From Syntrophobacter sp. SbD1 (GTDB lineage Bacteria > Desulfobacterota > Syntrophobacteria > Syntrophobacterales > Syntrophobacteraceae): a DNA stretch of 35,930 bases. Location: positions 3,139-39,068 of the forward strand of contig OMOE01000127.1 of assembly GCA_900290365.1 (NCBI GenBank), read 5' to 3'. Each line of letters opens with the position of its first letter. Positions within the stretch are counted from its first letter, which is position 1. Of this stretch, positions 23,258-31,095 are shown piece by piece. The position numbers and the translations under genes were made by a program. The notes under the pieces are model-generated. The model was not told the origin of the DNA. It worked only from the letters and a program-made list of their open reading frames with translations, and did no database searches.

Positions 23258-25360
23258 GTGGTCATATCAATCCTTGCGATTTTAATATTATCATCGATTC
23301 TGGCAGGTTCTTTTGCGGCCTCTCGCCGCTGGAAAAGGCTTGAGGCCCCCAATACCCGTGTTGTGCTATCCGGCGGCGGAACGGGGGGCCATGTAAACCC
23401 CGCACTGGCCATCGCTGAGGGTATAAAATCACGTGAGCCGGAAACTCGGTTTCTTTACATCGGCGTAAAAAATAAAGCCGAAAGTGTGATTGTTAAAAAG
23501 GCAGGCTATGAGCTTCGCTTCGTCAGCTCAGAGGGATATCCGGGCATCAGTCCGTCGTTTGGGACATTGCGGTTTCTATCAAAACTCTGTCTCGGGATTG
23601 TTCAATCCATGGTTATGTTAACCATGTTTGCTCCAAAGCTGATAATTGCTACGGGCGGATATGTGAGTGCGCCGGTTATTATCGCTGCAATTTTATTAAA
23701 AAAACTGAAAATTGCGCGCGTGCGGATTTTTTTGCACGAGCAGAACAGCATTCCGGGCCAGTTGAATGTACTGATGGGCAGGTGGGTTGACAAAGTGCTT
23801 CTCACCTTCCCGCAGACCCTCTCTTTTTTCCCGAACGCAGCGGTGGTTGGCTATCCAATACGTCATTCGATCGTTCCGATCCCTTCGGAGCAGGCCAGGC
23901 AAAGACTTTCCTTCGCAATCCCAAAGGAGCGGGAGATCATATTCGCGTTTGGCGGCTCCCAGGGGGCGCGCACAATAAACCGGGCGATTGTCGATGCGCT
24001 CCCTTACCTCTTTGAGCACAGGGACAGGTTGTTCATTATACACGGCAGCGGCCTCGCCAGTTCCGCAGACTACGATGCGGAGGCAGACACCCAAAGGCGG
24101 ATCGACAAAGCTCTATCGCGCGAACAATGCTCTCTACTCAAAGAGTTTTACTACCGTCAGGACTACTTTCATAACATCGAAGATATTTACTCGGTAAGCT
24201 CGCTGATAGTTTGCAGAAGCGGTGCGGGAAGCTTAAACGAGATTTCGCGCATAGGAAAACCCGTTTTGTTGATTCCCAAGGTCAACCTTCCAGGGGATCA
24301 CCAGGTTATGAACGCCAGGGTTATGAAAAGCGCCGGGGCGGCAGAGGTTCTTTTCGAAGACACGGTAATGGAAAATGGAGGGCTGCTGGAGAAGCTGGAC
24401 GGACAGGTTCTAGCGGAAAAGATAATAGCCCTGATCGAAAGCCCGGCGCGGTTGGGCCACATGGCTGAAATGAGCAGGAATTTTCTGCGGCGTAAGGCGA
24501 TCGAACGGATTTTGAGCGAGATTTATGGGGATATGCGTTTTACGGATGGCAATGGCGGCAATGGAACACCTTTTAGAGATCTCGCCGCAAACGGGTGTCT
24601 CCTGCAAATGCTTTCGAAAGCCTATAGCGTTTCCGGACGCAACTTTGATCCGGCCTGCGTCGTGGACGACCCGGACGATCTTGCCTATTACCAGCACAGA
24701 GCGGCGGGATTGCTTAGCCATAAGGGTTGGCAGGACCGCAACCTGGGTGTTAAGCTTATCGGCCTGACCAGATACAGGGAAAAAATCCCGACCCTGCTTA
24801 AAATGCTCTCCGACAGGACCCCGGTGAGCCGGATGAAGAGGCTTTTGGGAGGAGACTACGAGCAAGTCGGGTTCATTCGAAGAAATATCATCCATGCGCT
24901 AGAAATTCTCGACCATTTCGACGCTGACGTTGAAAAACATCTGCTCGCGGCCATGGAAGACCCCTATTTCGAGGTCCGCGCTCAGACCTGCCGTACAATC
25001 GCTCATTTTGGCCGGTTTTTGGCCGGAAACGATGCATGTATAAGTCGGGTCCTCGAGTGCCTCGAAGACGAATGCTTCGAAGTAGCGGTCGAGGCAGCGA
25101 AAGCCATAGGCGAAATAGGAACAGATTGGACAGCAGCTAATGCGCTTCTTTCAATGAATGAATCTCACTATTGGCAGGTGCGCAACGCATCCCTTTGCGG
25201 ACTTAAGCAAATGATCCAACGGGGAGTGGTGGACGCCTCTGACGAGTTGATCGAAAGGGCCTCTTCTTTTATCCTGACCTCAACGGATTTCAGACCTCAT
25301 TTTCAGATAAAGGAAACATACGCGGCAATCCGAAAATGCCCGAACGGGAAAGTTCAATGA
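23258..25360 (+). CDS. MurG-like glycosyltransferase fused to a C-terminal HEAT-repeat domain
   Basis: The 700-residue protein begins with one hydrophobic anchor (residues 1-20). It then has a MurG-type GT-B enzyme: VVLSGGGTGGHVNPALAIA at about 36-54, IATGGYVSAPVI, FLHEQNSIPGQLN near 165, FAFGGSQGARTIN near 230, and CRSGAGSLNEISRIGKPVLLIP followed by GDHQVMNA near 320-350. MurG adds GlcNAc to lipid I to form lipid II at the inner membrane. After about residue 425 comes a region absent from ordinary MurG (about 360 residues). Roughly residues 470-650 contain helical repeats of HEAT type (RRNIIHALEIL, EVRAQTCRTIAHFG, EVAVEAAKAIGEIG), likely a protein-binding scaffold. The GTG start has a poor ribosome binding site. 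Its stop overlaps the MraY start (ATGA). Confidence 0.88.
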   Translation: MVISILAILILSSILAGSFAASRRWKRLEAPNTRVVLSGGGTGGHVNPALAIAEGIKSREPETRFLYIGVKNKAESVIVKKAGYELRFVSSEGYPGISPSFGTLRFLSKLCLGIVQSMVMLTMFAPKLIIATGGYVSAPVIIAAILLKKLKIARVRIFLHEQNSIPGQLNVLMGRWVDKVLLTFPQTLSFFPNAAVVGYPIRHSIVPIPSEQARQRLSFAIPKEREIIFAFGGSQGARTINRAIVDALPYLFEHRDRLFIIHGSGLASSADYDAEADTQRRIDKALSREQCSLLKEFYYRQDYFHNIEDIYSVSSLIVCRSGAGSLNEISRIGKPVLLIPKVNLPGDHQVMNARVMKSAGAAEVLFEDTVMENGGLLEKLDGQVLAEKIIALIESPARLGHMAEMSRNFLRRKAIERILSEIYGDMRFTDGNGGNGTPFRDLAANGCLLQMLSKAYSVSGRNFDPACVVDDPDDLAYYQHRAAGLLSHKGWQDRNLGVKLIGLTRYREKIPTLLKMLSDRTPVSRMKRLLGGDYEQVGFIRRNIIHALEILDHFDADVEKHLLAAMEDPYFEVRAQTCRTIAHFGRFLAGNDACISRVLECLEDECFEVAVEAAKAIGEIGTDWTAANALLSMNESHYWQVRNASLCGLKQMIQRGVVDASDELIERASSFILTSTDFRPHFQIKETYAAIRKCPNGKVQ

Positions 25361-26466
25361 TTTACGAAATCTGTAATTTGCTCATCTCGCTTTCAGAGAG
25401 TTTTTCATTTTGCAGGCTTGTGAACTACATAAGCTTCAGGGCCATAATGTCCGCGCTTACAGCGGTCATTTTCGTCTTTCTTTTCAGCAGGCGTTTCATT
25501 TTGTTTGTTCATAGGCACTGCTTTCTGGACCAGGTGCGCGAAACAGGTGTTCAAACAGCATTCGACAAGAGCGGCACCCCTACAATGGGGGGAGTTCTCA
25601 TAATCGGCGCGGTGCTCGTCTCGATGGCTATCTGGGGCAACTGGCGGAGCCCCTTCATGCTCTGCTCTGTTGCGGGGATGATCTGGTTCGGGCTGTTGGG
25701 CCTATGGGACGACGTATCGAAGGTGCGGCGCAAAAGTGGGGACAGGGGGCTTTCCGAGCGCAGCAAGCTTTTTATGCAGGGGTTATTCAGCATTGTTTTC
25801 GCATGGATTTGTGTAGGGCCCTACGCGCCGCTTGGAAGCGCTCTTGCCACCAAGGTTTTCGTTCCCTTCTACAAATACCCGCTCGCAGACATCGGGCCAT
25901 GGCTCTATGGCCTGTTCATTTTCCTGTTCGTTATCTTTGTTTCCAATGCAGTGAACATAACCGACGGCCTTGACGGGCTTGCCATTACTCCTTCCATTTT
26001 CGTTGTGGCCGTCCTGGGCATCTTTGCCTATGTCGAAGGAAACCGGATATACTCAAGCTACCTTTATTATCCCTTTTTGCGCGGGGCAGGCGATTTGACG
26101 ATCTTCGGAGCGGCGTTCGTGGGCGCAGGCCTGGGCTTTCTGTGGTACAATGCGTATCCTGCCCAGATTTTCATGGGGGATACCGGCTCTCTTGCCATCG
26201 GAGGCACCATGGCGGTCGTGTCGGTGTTGTTAAAACAGGAGATGCTGTTTCCTCTACTGGGGGCGCTGTTCATCGCCGAAGCAATCAGCAGTCAAGTCCA
26301 GGACAAAATAGGAGTAAGATGGATTGGGCGGCGTATTTTCTTTCGCGCCCCTCTGCACCATAACCTTCAACACAGAGGAATTGCCGAAACCAAGGTAGTG
26401 ATCCGGTTATGGATAGTTGCAGGCATCCTTGCTCTAATTTCCCTGGCTACTCTTAAACTGCGATAA
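25357..26466 (+). CDS. mraY: MraY-like phospho-N-acetylmuramoyl-pentapeptide transferase
   Basis: From ATG 25357, which overlaps the MurG-HEAT stop as ATGA, the product has 369 residues; the ORF-track start seven codons earlier lacks support. It is a ten-segment membrane protein with MraY hallmarks: KSGTPTMGGVLII, LWDDVSKVRRKSGDRGLS (catalytic DD), NAVNITDGLDGLAI, and NAYPAQIFMGDTGSLAIGG. MraY joins phospho-MurNAc-pentapeptide to undecaprenyl phosphate, giving lipid I, the MurG substrate. The conserved HHH loop reads PLHHNLQHRG, with asparagine at the third position. No other mur, fts or ddl gene is nearby, so this pair is outside a standard dcw cluster. It may be the only copy in the genome or a paralogue. 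Confidence 0.92.
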   Translation: MIYEICNLLISLSESFSFCRLVNYISFRAIMSALTAVIFVFLFSRRFILFVHRHCFLDQVRETGVQTAFDKSGTPTMGGVLIIGAVLVSMAIWGNWRSPFMLCSVAGMIWFGLLGLWDDVSKVRRKSGDRGLSERSKLFMQGLFSIVFAWICVGPYAPLGSALATKVFVPFYKYPLADIGPWLYGLFIFLFVIFVSNAVNITDGLDGLAITPSIFVVAVLGIFAYVEGNRIYSSYLYYPFLRGAGDLTIFGAAFVGAGLGFLWYNAYPAQIFMGDTGSLAIGGTMAVVSVLLKQEMLFPLLGALFIAEAISSQVQDKIGVRWIGRRIFFRAPLHHNLQHRGIAETKVVIRLWIVAGILALISLATLKLR

Positions 26467-26474
26467 CTATGAAG

Positions 26475-26505
26475 CAGTGGCCAGTCTTCAGTAGTCAGTG
26501 GTCAG
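26475..26505. repeat. CAGTGG/CAGTCTTCAGTAGTCAGTGGTCAG spacer word repeat
   Basis: Degenerate tandem units of CAGT(A/G)G/CAGTC follow mraY directly. They resemble low-complexity spacer words common in environmental proteobacterial genomes. No hairpin terminator is evident. Confidence 0.5.
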
Positions 26506-26554
26506 AAAAAACTCTCGTCAATTAAAGAGTACTGAAAACTGGGAAGGGGAGGCA

Positions 26555-27493
26555 ATGTACATTCTTATCGTTGGCGCCGGGGCTATTGGCAGTCTGATCG
26601 GAGCGCGGCTGTCCAAGACGAAGGCATCGCTTTCGCTTTTCAGTACGGATCGCGCGCACATGGAGGCCATTGGGCAGGGCGGACTTAATATCGAGGAACT
26701 TGACGGAACTGTCCGCAACTACACCCTTTCCGCCAGTTTCGAGGTCGACAAGATCCCTCCGAATCCTGACCTGGCGATTATACTGGTGAAATCATATGCC
26801 ACCAAAGACGCCTTATCGCTCGTGCATGGCGTCTGTTCCGCGTCCACGGTTTTTCTAACGTTGCAGAACGGAATCGGGAACTGGGAGCGGATAGCCGAGA
26901 TTAGAGGCAAAAGCGCCGTCATTGCCGGCAGTACAGCCCAGGGATCAACCCTTCTCGGACCGGGCTTGATTCGTCACGGTGGCAACGGGCCTACCTATAT
27001 AGGCGAACCCGGCGGTCTGGCATCCGAAAGGGTCGCACGCTTTGTCGAATTATTCCGGGAAGCCGGACTGGTCGTTGAACCAACCGATGAGGTGGAACGG
27101 CTCATCTGGGAAAAGCTCATAGTAAACGTTGGAATTAACGCGATAACCGGCCTGACCGGCATACGAAACGGATTCATCGCGCAAATGCAGGAAGCTACCG
27201 AGTTGTGCAGAGCGGCCGTGGATGAGGCCATACTCGTGGCCAGGTGGAAAGGTTTTCAGATCGGCGAGGAAATGGTGGAGCGTGTAATCGCTGTCGCAAG
27301 GGCCACTGCCCGAAACCGCTCGTCGATGGGGCAGGATGTGGATAAGAAAAAGAGGACTGAAATCGATGCAATAAACGGGGCAGTAGTGCGCTTCGGCAGG
27401 GAAGCGGGAATTGCGACCCCCGTAAACGAGACACTCACATTATTGATGAAGGTACTTGAGGCGCAATATAGCGGCCAAGCCGGTCCCGGCTGA
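26555..27493 (+). CDS. panE: 2-dehydropantoate 2-reductase (ketopantoate reductase) family protein
   Basis: The 312-residue protein begins MYILIVGAGAIGSLIGARL, the NAD(P)-binding glycine-rich start of the family. The start at 26555 is set by GGGGAGG; the longer ORF from 26498 runs through repeat sequence. It continues with ILVKSYATKDAL, TLQNGIGNWERI (the conserved QNG), GSTAQGSTLLGPGLIRHGGNG, and the C-terminal domain with EKLIVNVGINAITGL (catalytic-type lysine and conserved Asn) and SSMGQDVDKKKRTEIDAINGAVVRFG. It probably reduces ketopantoate to pantoate in coenzyme A synthesis; paralogues acting on other 2-keto acids exist, so the substrate is inferred. It is 11 bases before the LytM-like gene. 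Confidence 0.87.
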   Translation: MYILIVGAGAIGSLIGARLSKTKASLSLFSTDRAHMEAIGQGGLNIEELDGTVRNYTLSASFEVDKIPPNPDLAIILVKSYATKDALSLVHGVCSASTVFLTLQNGIGNWERIAEIRGKSAVIAGSTAQGSTLLGPGLIRHGGNGPTYIGEPGGLASERVARFVELFREAGLVVEPTDEVERLIWEKLIVNVGINAITGLTGIRNGFIAQMQEATELCRAAVDEAILVARWKGFQIGEEMVERVIAVARATARNRSSMGQDVDKKKRTEIDAINGAVVRFGREAGIATPVNETLTLLMKVLEAQYSGQAGPG

Positions 27494-27504
27494 GACTGAA
27501 AGAA

Positions 27505-28869
27505 GTGTGGGCGATGCTATCGGGTCCAACGAAAAAGCTCAGAGTGAAAGCCTCTTCGGGGGGCGTTTTCTATGCCGTTTCGCCTAAGAGGCGTATTCGA
27601 GGAAGGCATTTATTCGCGATTTTGCTCATCCTTGGGGTGAGCGTGGGTGTTTACGAAAATGTTCATCGGCCGGGGGCAAAGGAGTCTCAACAAAGGCAGG
27701 CCATTGAAGCGGGGGTCCCTGAACCGATCGCCGCCCAGCCCCGGACCGCTGCTGCCGTGCCGTTACCCGAGTCCTCCGACCCTTTTGAAATCCGTCATCT
27801 GGTTTTCCATGCCGGGGATACACTGGAGGGGTTTGTTAGAGATTACGCAATTCCCGGTGCGTATTCCATGGATTGGCGAAAGGCCTGCCCATCCGGTTTC
27901 CCTGATCGGTTCAATGAAAAGGATGAGATAATTTTAGTGCTCAACCGCGCGGACGGGTTTCCGGTCGAGTTGGTTTATCTCAAGTCCCAGGGTGGTTCTT
28001 ATACATTGCGGAAAAGCTCTGTAGGCTGGGAATGCAGGTCTGATGAGAGCATGGCCGCAGGGTCCGGAAAGACCGTGCGGGGCGTTTGGTCCGAAAATTT
28101 CTATGATTCCTGTATTGCCGCAGGGTTGCCGGCGAAGCTTGTTTCAAATCTTGCCGATATTTTTTCCTATGATGTCGATTTAACGTCCGAGCTGAAGGAG
28201 GGAGATTCCTTTTCTGTCTTCTATCAGGAATACCCGATCCAATCGAGCGAGGGAACGCAGTTTCTCGTCCTTGGCGCTGAAATAAGCGTATCGGGCAAGG
28301 TCTTTGAGGCTATTGGATTTTCACTTCCGGATGGATCGTGGGATTATTTCGATGCTAAAGGGGCTTCACTGAAAAGGGCATTTCTCAAAAGTCCCATAGA
28401 TTACCGGCATTCGTTGTCTTCCAAAACATCCAGTAATATCAAACCCGTTTCGAGGAATTTTCGTTCTACCTCCGGTTTAAGTTTTGTTGCCCAAAAAGGG
28501 ACCATGGTCTGCGCAATCGGGGACGGGTTCGTTTCAGCCATCCGCAAAAACGGTCGAAAGAATGTTTCAATTGAAATCCGCCACCGGGGAGGATACTCAA
28601 GTTCGTACGGAAATCTCGGCTCCTTCAGCCGCGGCTTGAGGCGTGGCTCGCCGGTTTCCCGGGCGGAAACAATAGGTTCGGCGGGGCCGGTTGGAGGCGG
28701 AAAATGTCGTCTGGATTTCCATCTTTATAAAGACGGAAAGCCTGTCAACTTTCAAAGCGCAGAGTTTGCCCGCTCGAAATATGTGCCTAAAGATATCGTA
28801 CCGGAATTTGAAAAATCGAGGGATTTTTGTCAGTCCGCTCTGCACGGAGCAACGGCAGAGAATAAATAA
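27505..28869 (+). CDS. Membrane-anchored LytM/M23-like protein with lost zinc ligands
   Basis: The 454-residue protein has an N-terminal basic stretch and one transmembrane segment (HLFAILLILGVSVGVY, about residues 33-48). A proline-rich linker and an OapA/LysM-like region (FHAGDTLEGFVRDYAIPG near 95) follow, then the FSYDVDLTSELKEGDSFSVFYQEY module typical of M23 peptidases of the YebA/MepM type. The C-terminal LytM domain keeps its fold (AIGDGFVSAIRKNGRKNVSIEIRHRGGYSSSYGNL) but not its zinc site. Where HxGxDFAAP is expected it reads TSGLSFVAQ, and the final HLHYEF-type motif reads LDFHLY. Like EnvC and NlpD it may activate an amidase rather than cut peptidoglycan; this is inferred. The start may also be ATG 27514. 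Its stop overlaps the priA start by one base. Confidence 0.85.
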   Translation: MWAMLSGPTKKLRVKASSGGVFYAVSPKRRIRGRHLFAILLILGVSVGVYENVHRPGAKESQQRQAIEAGVPEPIAAQPRTAAAVPLPESSDPFEIRHLVFHAGDTLEGFVRDYAIPGAYSMDWRKACPSGFPDRFNEKDEIILVLNRADGFPVELVYLKSQGGSYTLRKSSVGWECRSDESMAAGSGKTVRGVWSENFYDSCIAAGLPAKLVSNLADIFSYDVDLTSELKEGDSFSVFYQEYPIQSSEGTQFLVLGAEISVSGKVFEAIGFSLPDGSWDYFDAKGASLKRAFLKSPIDYRHSLSSKTSSNIKPVSRNFRSTSGLSFVAQKGTMVCAIGDGFVSAIRKNGRKNVSIEIRHRGGYSSSYGNLGSFSRGLRRGSPVSRAETIGSAGPVGGGKCRLDFHLYKDGKPVNFQSAEFARSKYVPKDIVPEFEKSRDFCQSALHGATAENK

Positions 28870-30899
28870 TGGCCGATTTGTTTGCCGAAGTTGTTATACT
28901 GGGATCGGCCCTCAATAAGGGTCTTCATTACTCGGTTCCAAGCCTTCTGGCAGGAAAGGTGTCCCCGGGCAGCAGGGTTTCGGTCGGACTGGGTAAGAGG
29001 AAAGCTGCCGGGATCGTTTTGAGCCTGGTGAATTGCCTTCCCGAGCTGCCGCAGTCGATAAAGATCCGCCCCATTCTCGAAGTTGTCGGTGAACTGCCGG
29101 CCGTCCCGCTCGATCTCCTAGAGTTGTGCACCTGGATTTCGAACTATTATTTTTATCCCCTGGGTGAAGTATTTAATCTCGTAGTTCCTTCGAAGCTCCT
29201 TAAAAAGGGCGTTCTGGGTCTCGAAGGGGCGCAGACAATCGTGGGGATGGGCAATTCTTCCGAAGTGGAACTCAACGCCGACCAGAGCGCCGCGCTCGAT
29301 GGAATAGTTCCTTTCGTCGATAATCCGCGTTTTAAGCCGTTTCTTTTATATGGAGTGACCGGCAGCGGGAAAACGGAAGTCTACCTTCATTTGATTGAAA
29401 GGGCGGCCCGATCCGGCAATGGCGCGCTTGTACTGGTACCGGAAATCGGGATCAGCACGCAAATGGAGTCGATTTTTCGGGATCGCTTCGGCGAGCGGCT
29501 TGCCGTGTGGCACAGCGCCTTGTCTGACGCTGAACGCAGACGGACGTGGGCCGACATTCGCTCCGGCAGGAAAAGTATTGTGCTGGGGGCAAGGTCTGCC
29601 GTCTTCACGCCGGTTCGGAACCTGAAGCTGATCATAGTCGATGAGGAGCACGACACCTCCTACAAGCAGGAGGACCGTTTGCGCTACAACGCCAGGGACG
29701 TGGCTCTTATGAGGGGAAAGATCGTGGGAGCGCCCGTGATCATGGGATCGGCCACCCCGTCCATTCAGACGATATACAGATGCTCCGAAAATCGGTATCG
29801 TTCCATCCTGCTGCCGAACAGGGTGATGAACAGGCCTCAACCGCAATTCGAAGTCGTGGACATGAAGCTCGAAGGAGGAGGCAAAAAGATTTTTTCGTTC
29901 AAGCTTCTGGAGGCCATCGGCGAAACGCTGCGCAGCGGACGGCAGGCACTCCTGTTCCTTAACAGAAGAGGATATGACAAGTACTACCTTTGCAACGCCT
30001 GCGGGCATGCGCTTCAGTGCGCCTCATGCAGCCTGACCCTTACTTATCACAAAAAGGATAACCGCCTTCGATGCCACTATTGCGGCTGGGAAACCTTTCT
30101 GCCCGAGAGGTGTCCGGTTTGCGCCCACGCCGCACTCTTTCCACATGGGTTTGGGACCGAAAAAGTGGAAAAAGAATTAAAGAAGCTTTTTCCGGCGGTT
30201 CGCGCGGTTAGAATGGATAGAGACACCATGCTCAGCCACGACCGCATGGTGAGTGCCCTGGATGCGTTGCGCTCAGGCAAAGCCGACGTTTTGCTCGGCA
30301 CTCAGATGGTGGCGAAGGGCCATGATTTTCCTAATATAACGCTGGTGGGCATAATCAACGCCGACGCCGGTCTTCAGGCGCCGGACTTCCGGGCCGGGGA
30401 GGTCCTTGTGCAGTTGCTCATCCAGGTCGCCGGGCGTGCCGGGCGCGGGGACGAACCGGGCCGTGTAATCCTGCAGACATACAATCCATCGCATTTTACC
30501 ATTGAGTCGGCTCTAAAGCTCGATTACGACGGTTTTTGCCGGGAAGAGCTCAACTCGAGGGAAAATCTTCAATATCCGCCTTTTACCCGGCTTCTAAAGA
30601 TTCTCGTCACTTCGGCTAGCGAGGATTCTGCCCGCGCCGGGGCCCGTCTGCTTGCAGCCGTTTGCCGTGAAAAGTCCGCCTCCTTCAGAAATCGGGGAGG
30701 AAATGTCGCCATTCTAGGTCCATCGCCGGCAGCCTGCGTGAAGCTCAAAAACCGGTTCAGGTGGCAGTTGTTCATTAAGACCTGGACAATCTCGGATATG
30801 CAGAATTTTACCGGGTGCGTGCTCGAGTCCGTCAAAAACGATCCGGACTTCCGCAGCGTCCAGATTACCGTAGATCGCGATCCCGCAACGGAGATTTGA
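28869..30899 (+). CDS. priA: Primosomal protein N' (replication restart helicase PriA)
   Basis: The 676-residue protein has the PriA order. An N-terminal DNA-binding domain includes GSRVSVGLGKRKAAGIV and WISNYYFYPLGEVF. The helicase domain has Walker A YGVTGSGKTEVYL at about residues 158-170, DEEH (Walker B), and GSATPSIQT. The zinc-binding insert follows with CNACGHALQC, CASC, CHYCGW and CPVC, eight cysteines in four pairs, and then HGFGTEKVEKEL, LLGTQMVAKGHDF and QVAGRAGRGDEPG. PriA reloads the replisome at stalled forks. The TAATG overlap with the LytM-like gene implies coupling. The TGA stop lies at the edge of a CACGGATGGACACGGA spacer repeat. Confidence 0.96.
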   Translation: MADLFAEVVILGSALNKGLHYSVPSLLAGKVSPGSRVSVGLGKRKAAGIVLSLVNCLPELPQSIKIRPILEVVGELPAVPLDLLELCTWISNYYFYPLGEVFNLVVPSKLLKKGVLGLEGAQTIVGMGNSSEVELNADQSAALDGIVPFVDNPRFKPFLLYGVTGSGKTEVYLHLIERAARSGNGALVLVPEIGISTQMESIFRDRFGERLAVWHSALSDAERRRTWADIRSGRKSIVLGARSAVFTPVRNLKLIIVDEEHDTSYKQEDRLRYNARDVALMRGKIVGAPVIMGSATPSIQTIYRCSENRYRSILLPNRVMNRPQPQFEVVDMKLEGGGKKIFSFKLLEAIGETLRSGRQALLFLNRRGYDKYYLCNACGHALQCASCSLTLTYHKKDNRLRCHYCGWETFLPERCPVCAHAALFPHGFGTEKVEKELKKLFPAVRAVRMDRDTMLSHDRMVSALDALRSGKADVLLGTQMVAKGHDFPNITLVGIINADAGLQAPDFRAGEVLVQLLIQVAGRAGRGDEPGRVILQTYNPSHFTIESALKLDYDGFCREELNSRENLQYPPFTRLLKILVTSASEDSARAGARLLAAVCREKSASFRNRGGNVAILGPSPAACVKLKNRFRWQLFIKTWTISDMQNFTGCVLESVKNDPDFRSVQITVDRDPATEI

Positions 30900-31045
30900 C
30901 ACGGATGGACACGGACTGACAAGCTGACAAGGACTCACACGGATGGACACGGATAAACAAGTATCGCGAAGACAGTATATGATATGAATTCGCCTCTTCT
31001 ATCCGTGTTAATATACCCCGCTTCGCTCCTTCATCCGTGTCTAAA
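30897..31045. repeat. CACGGATGGACACGGA-type spacer repeats, direct and inverted
   Basis: CACGGATGGACACGGA occurs twice (near 30900 and 30938), separated by degenerate GACAAG/GACTCAC units. The inverse words ATCCGTGTTAA and CATCCGTGTCTAA follow at about 31003-31043. The inverted copies could pair into a long imperfect hairpin after priA. Spacing is too irregular for CRISPR. Confidence 0.75.
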
Positions 31046-31095
31046 AGGTCTTGAATTTGTCTTCCGTGGTGCATGAATAAAAGGCTGAGAGCTTC

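Noticed and set aside
30897-31045. CRISPR-like array after priA
   Set aside because: Units are short, irregularly spaced and in both orientations, with no unique spacers of even length.
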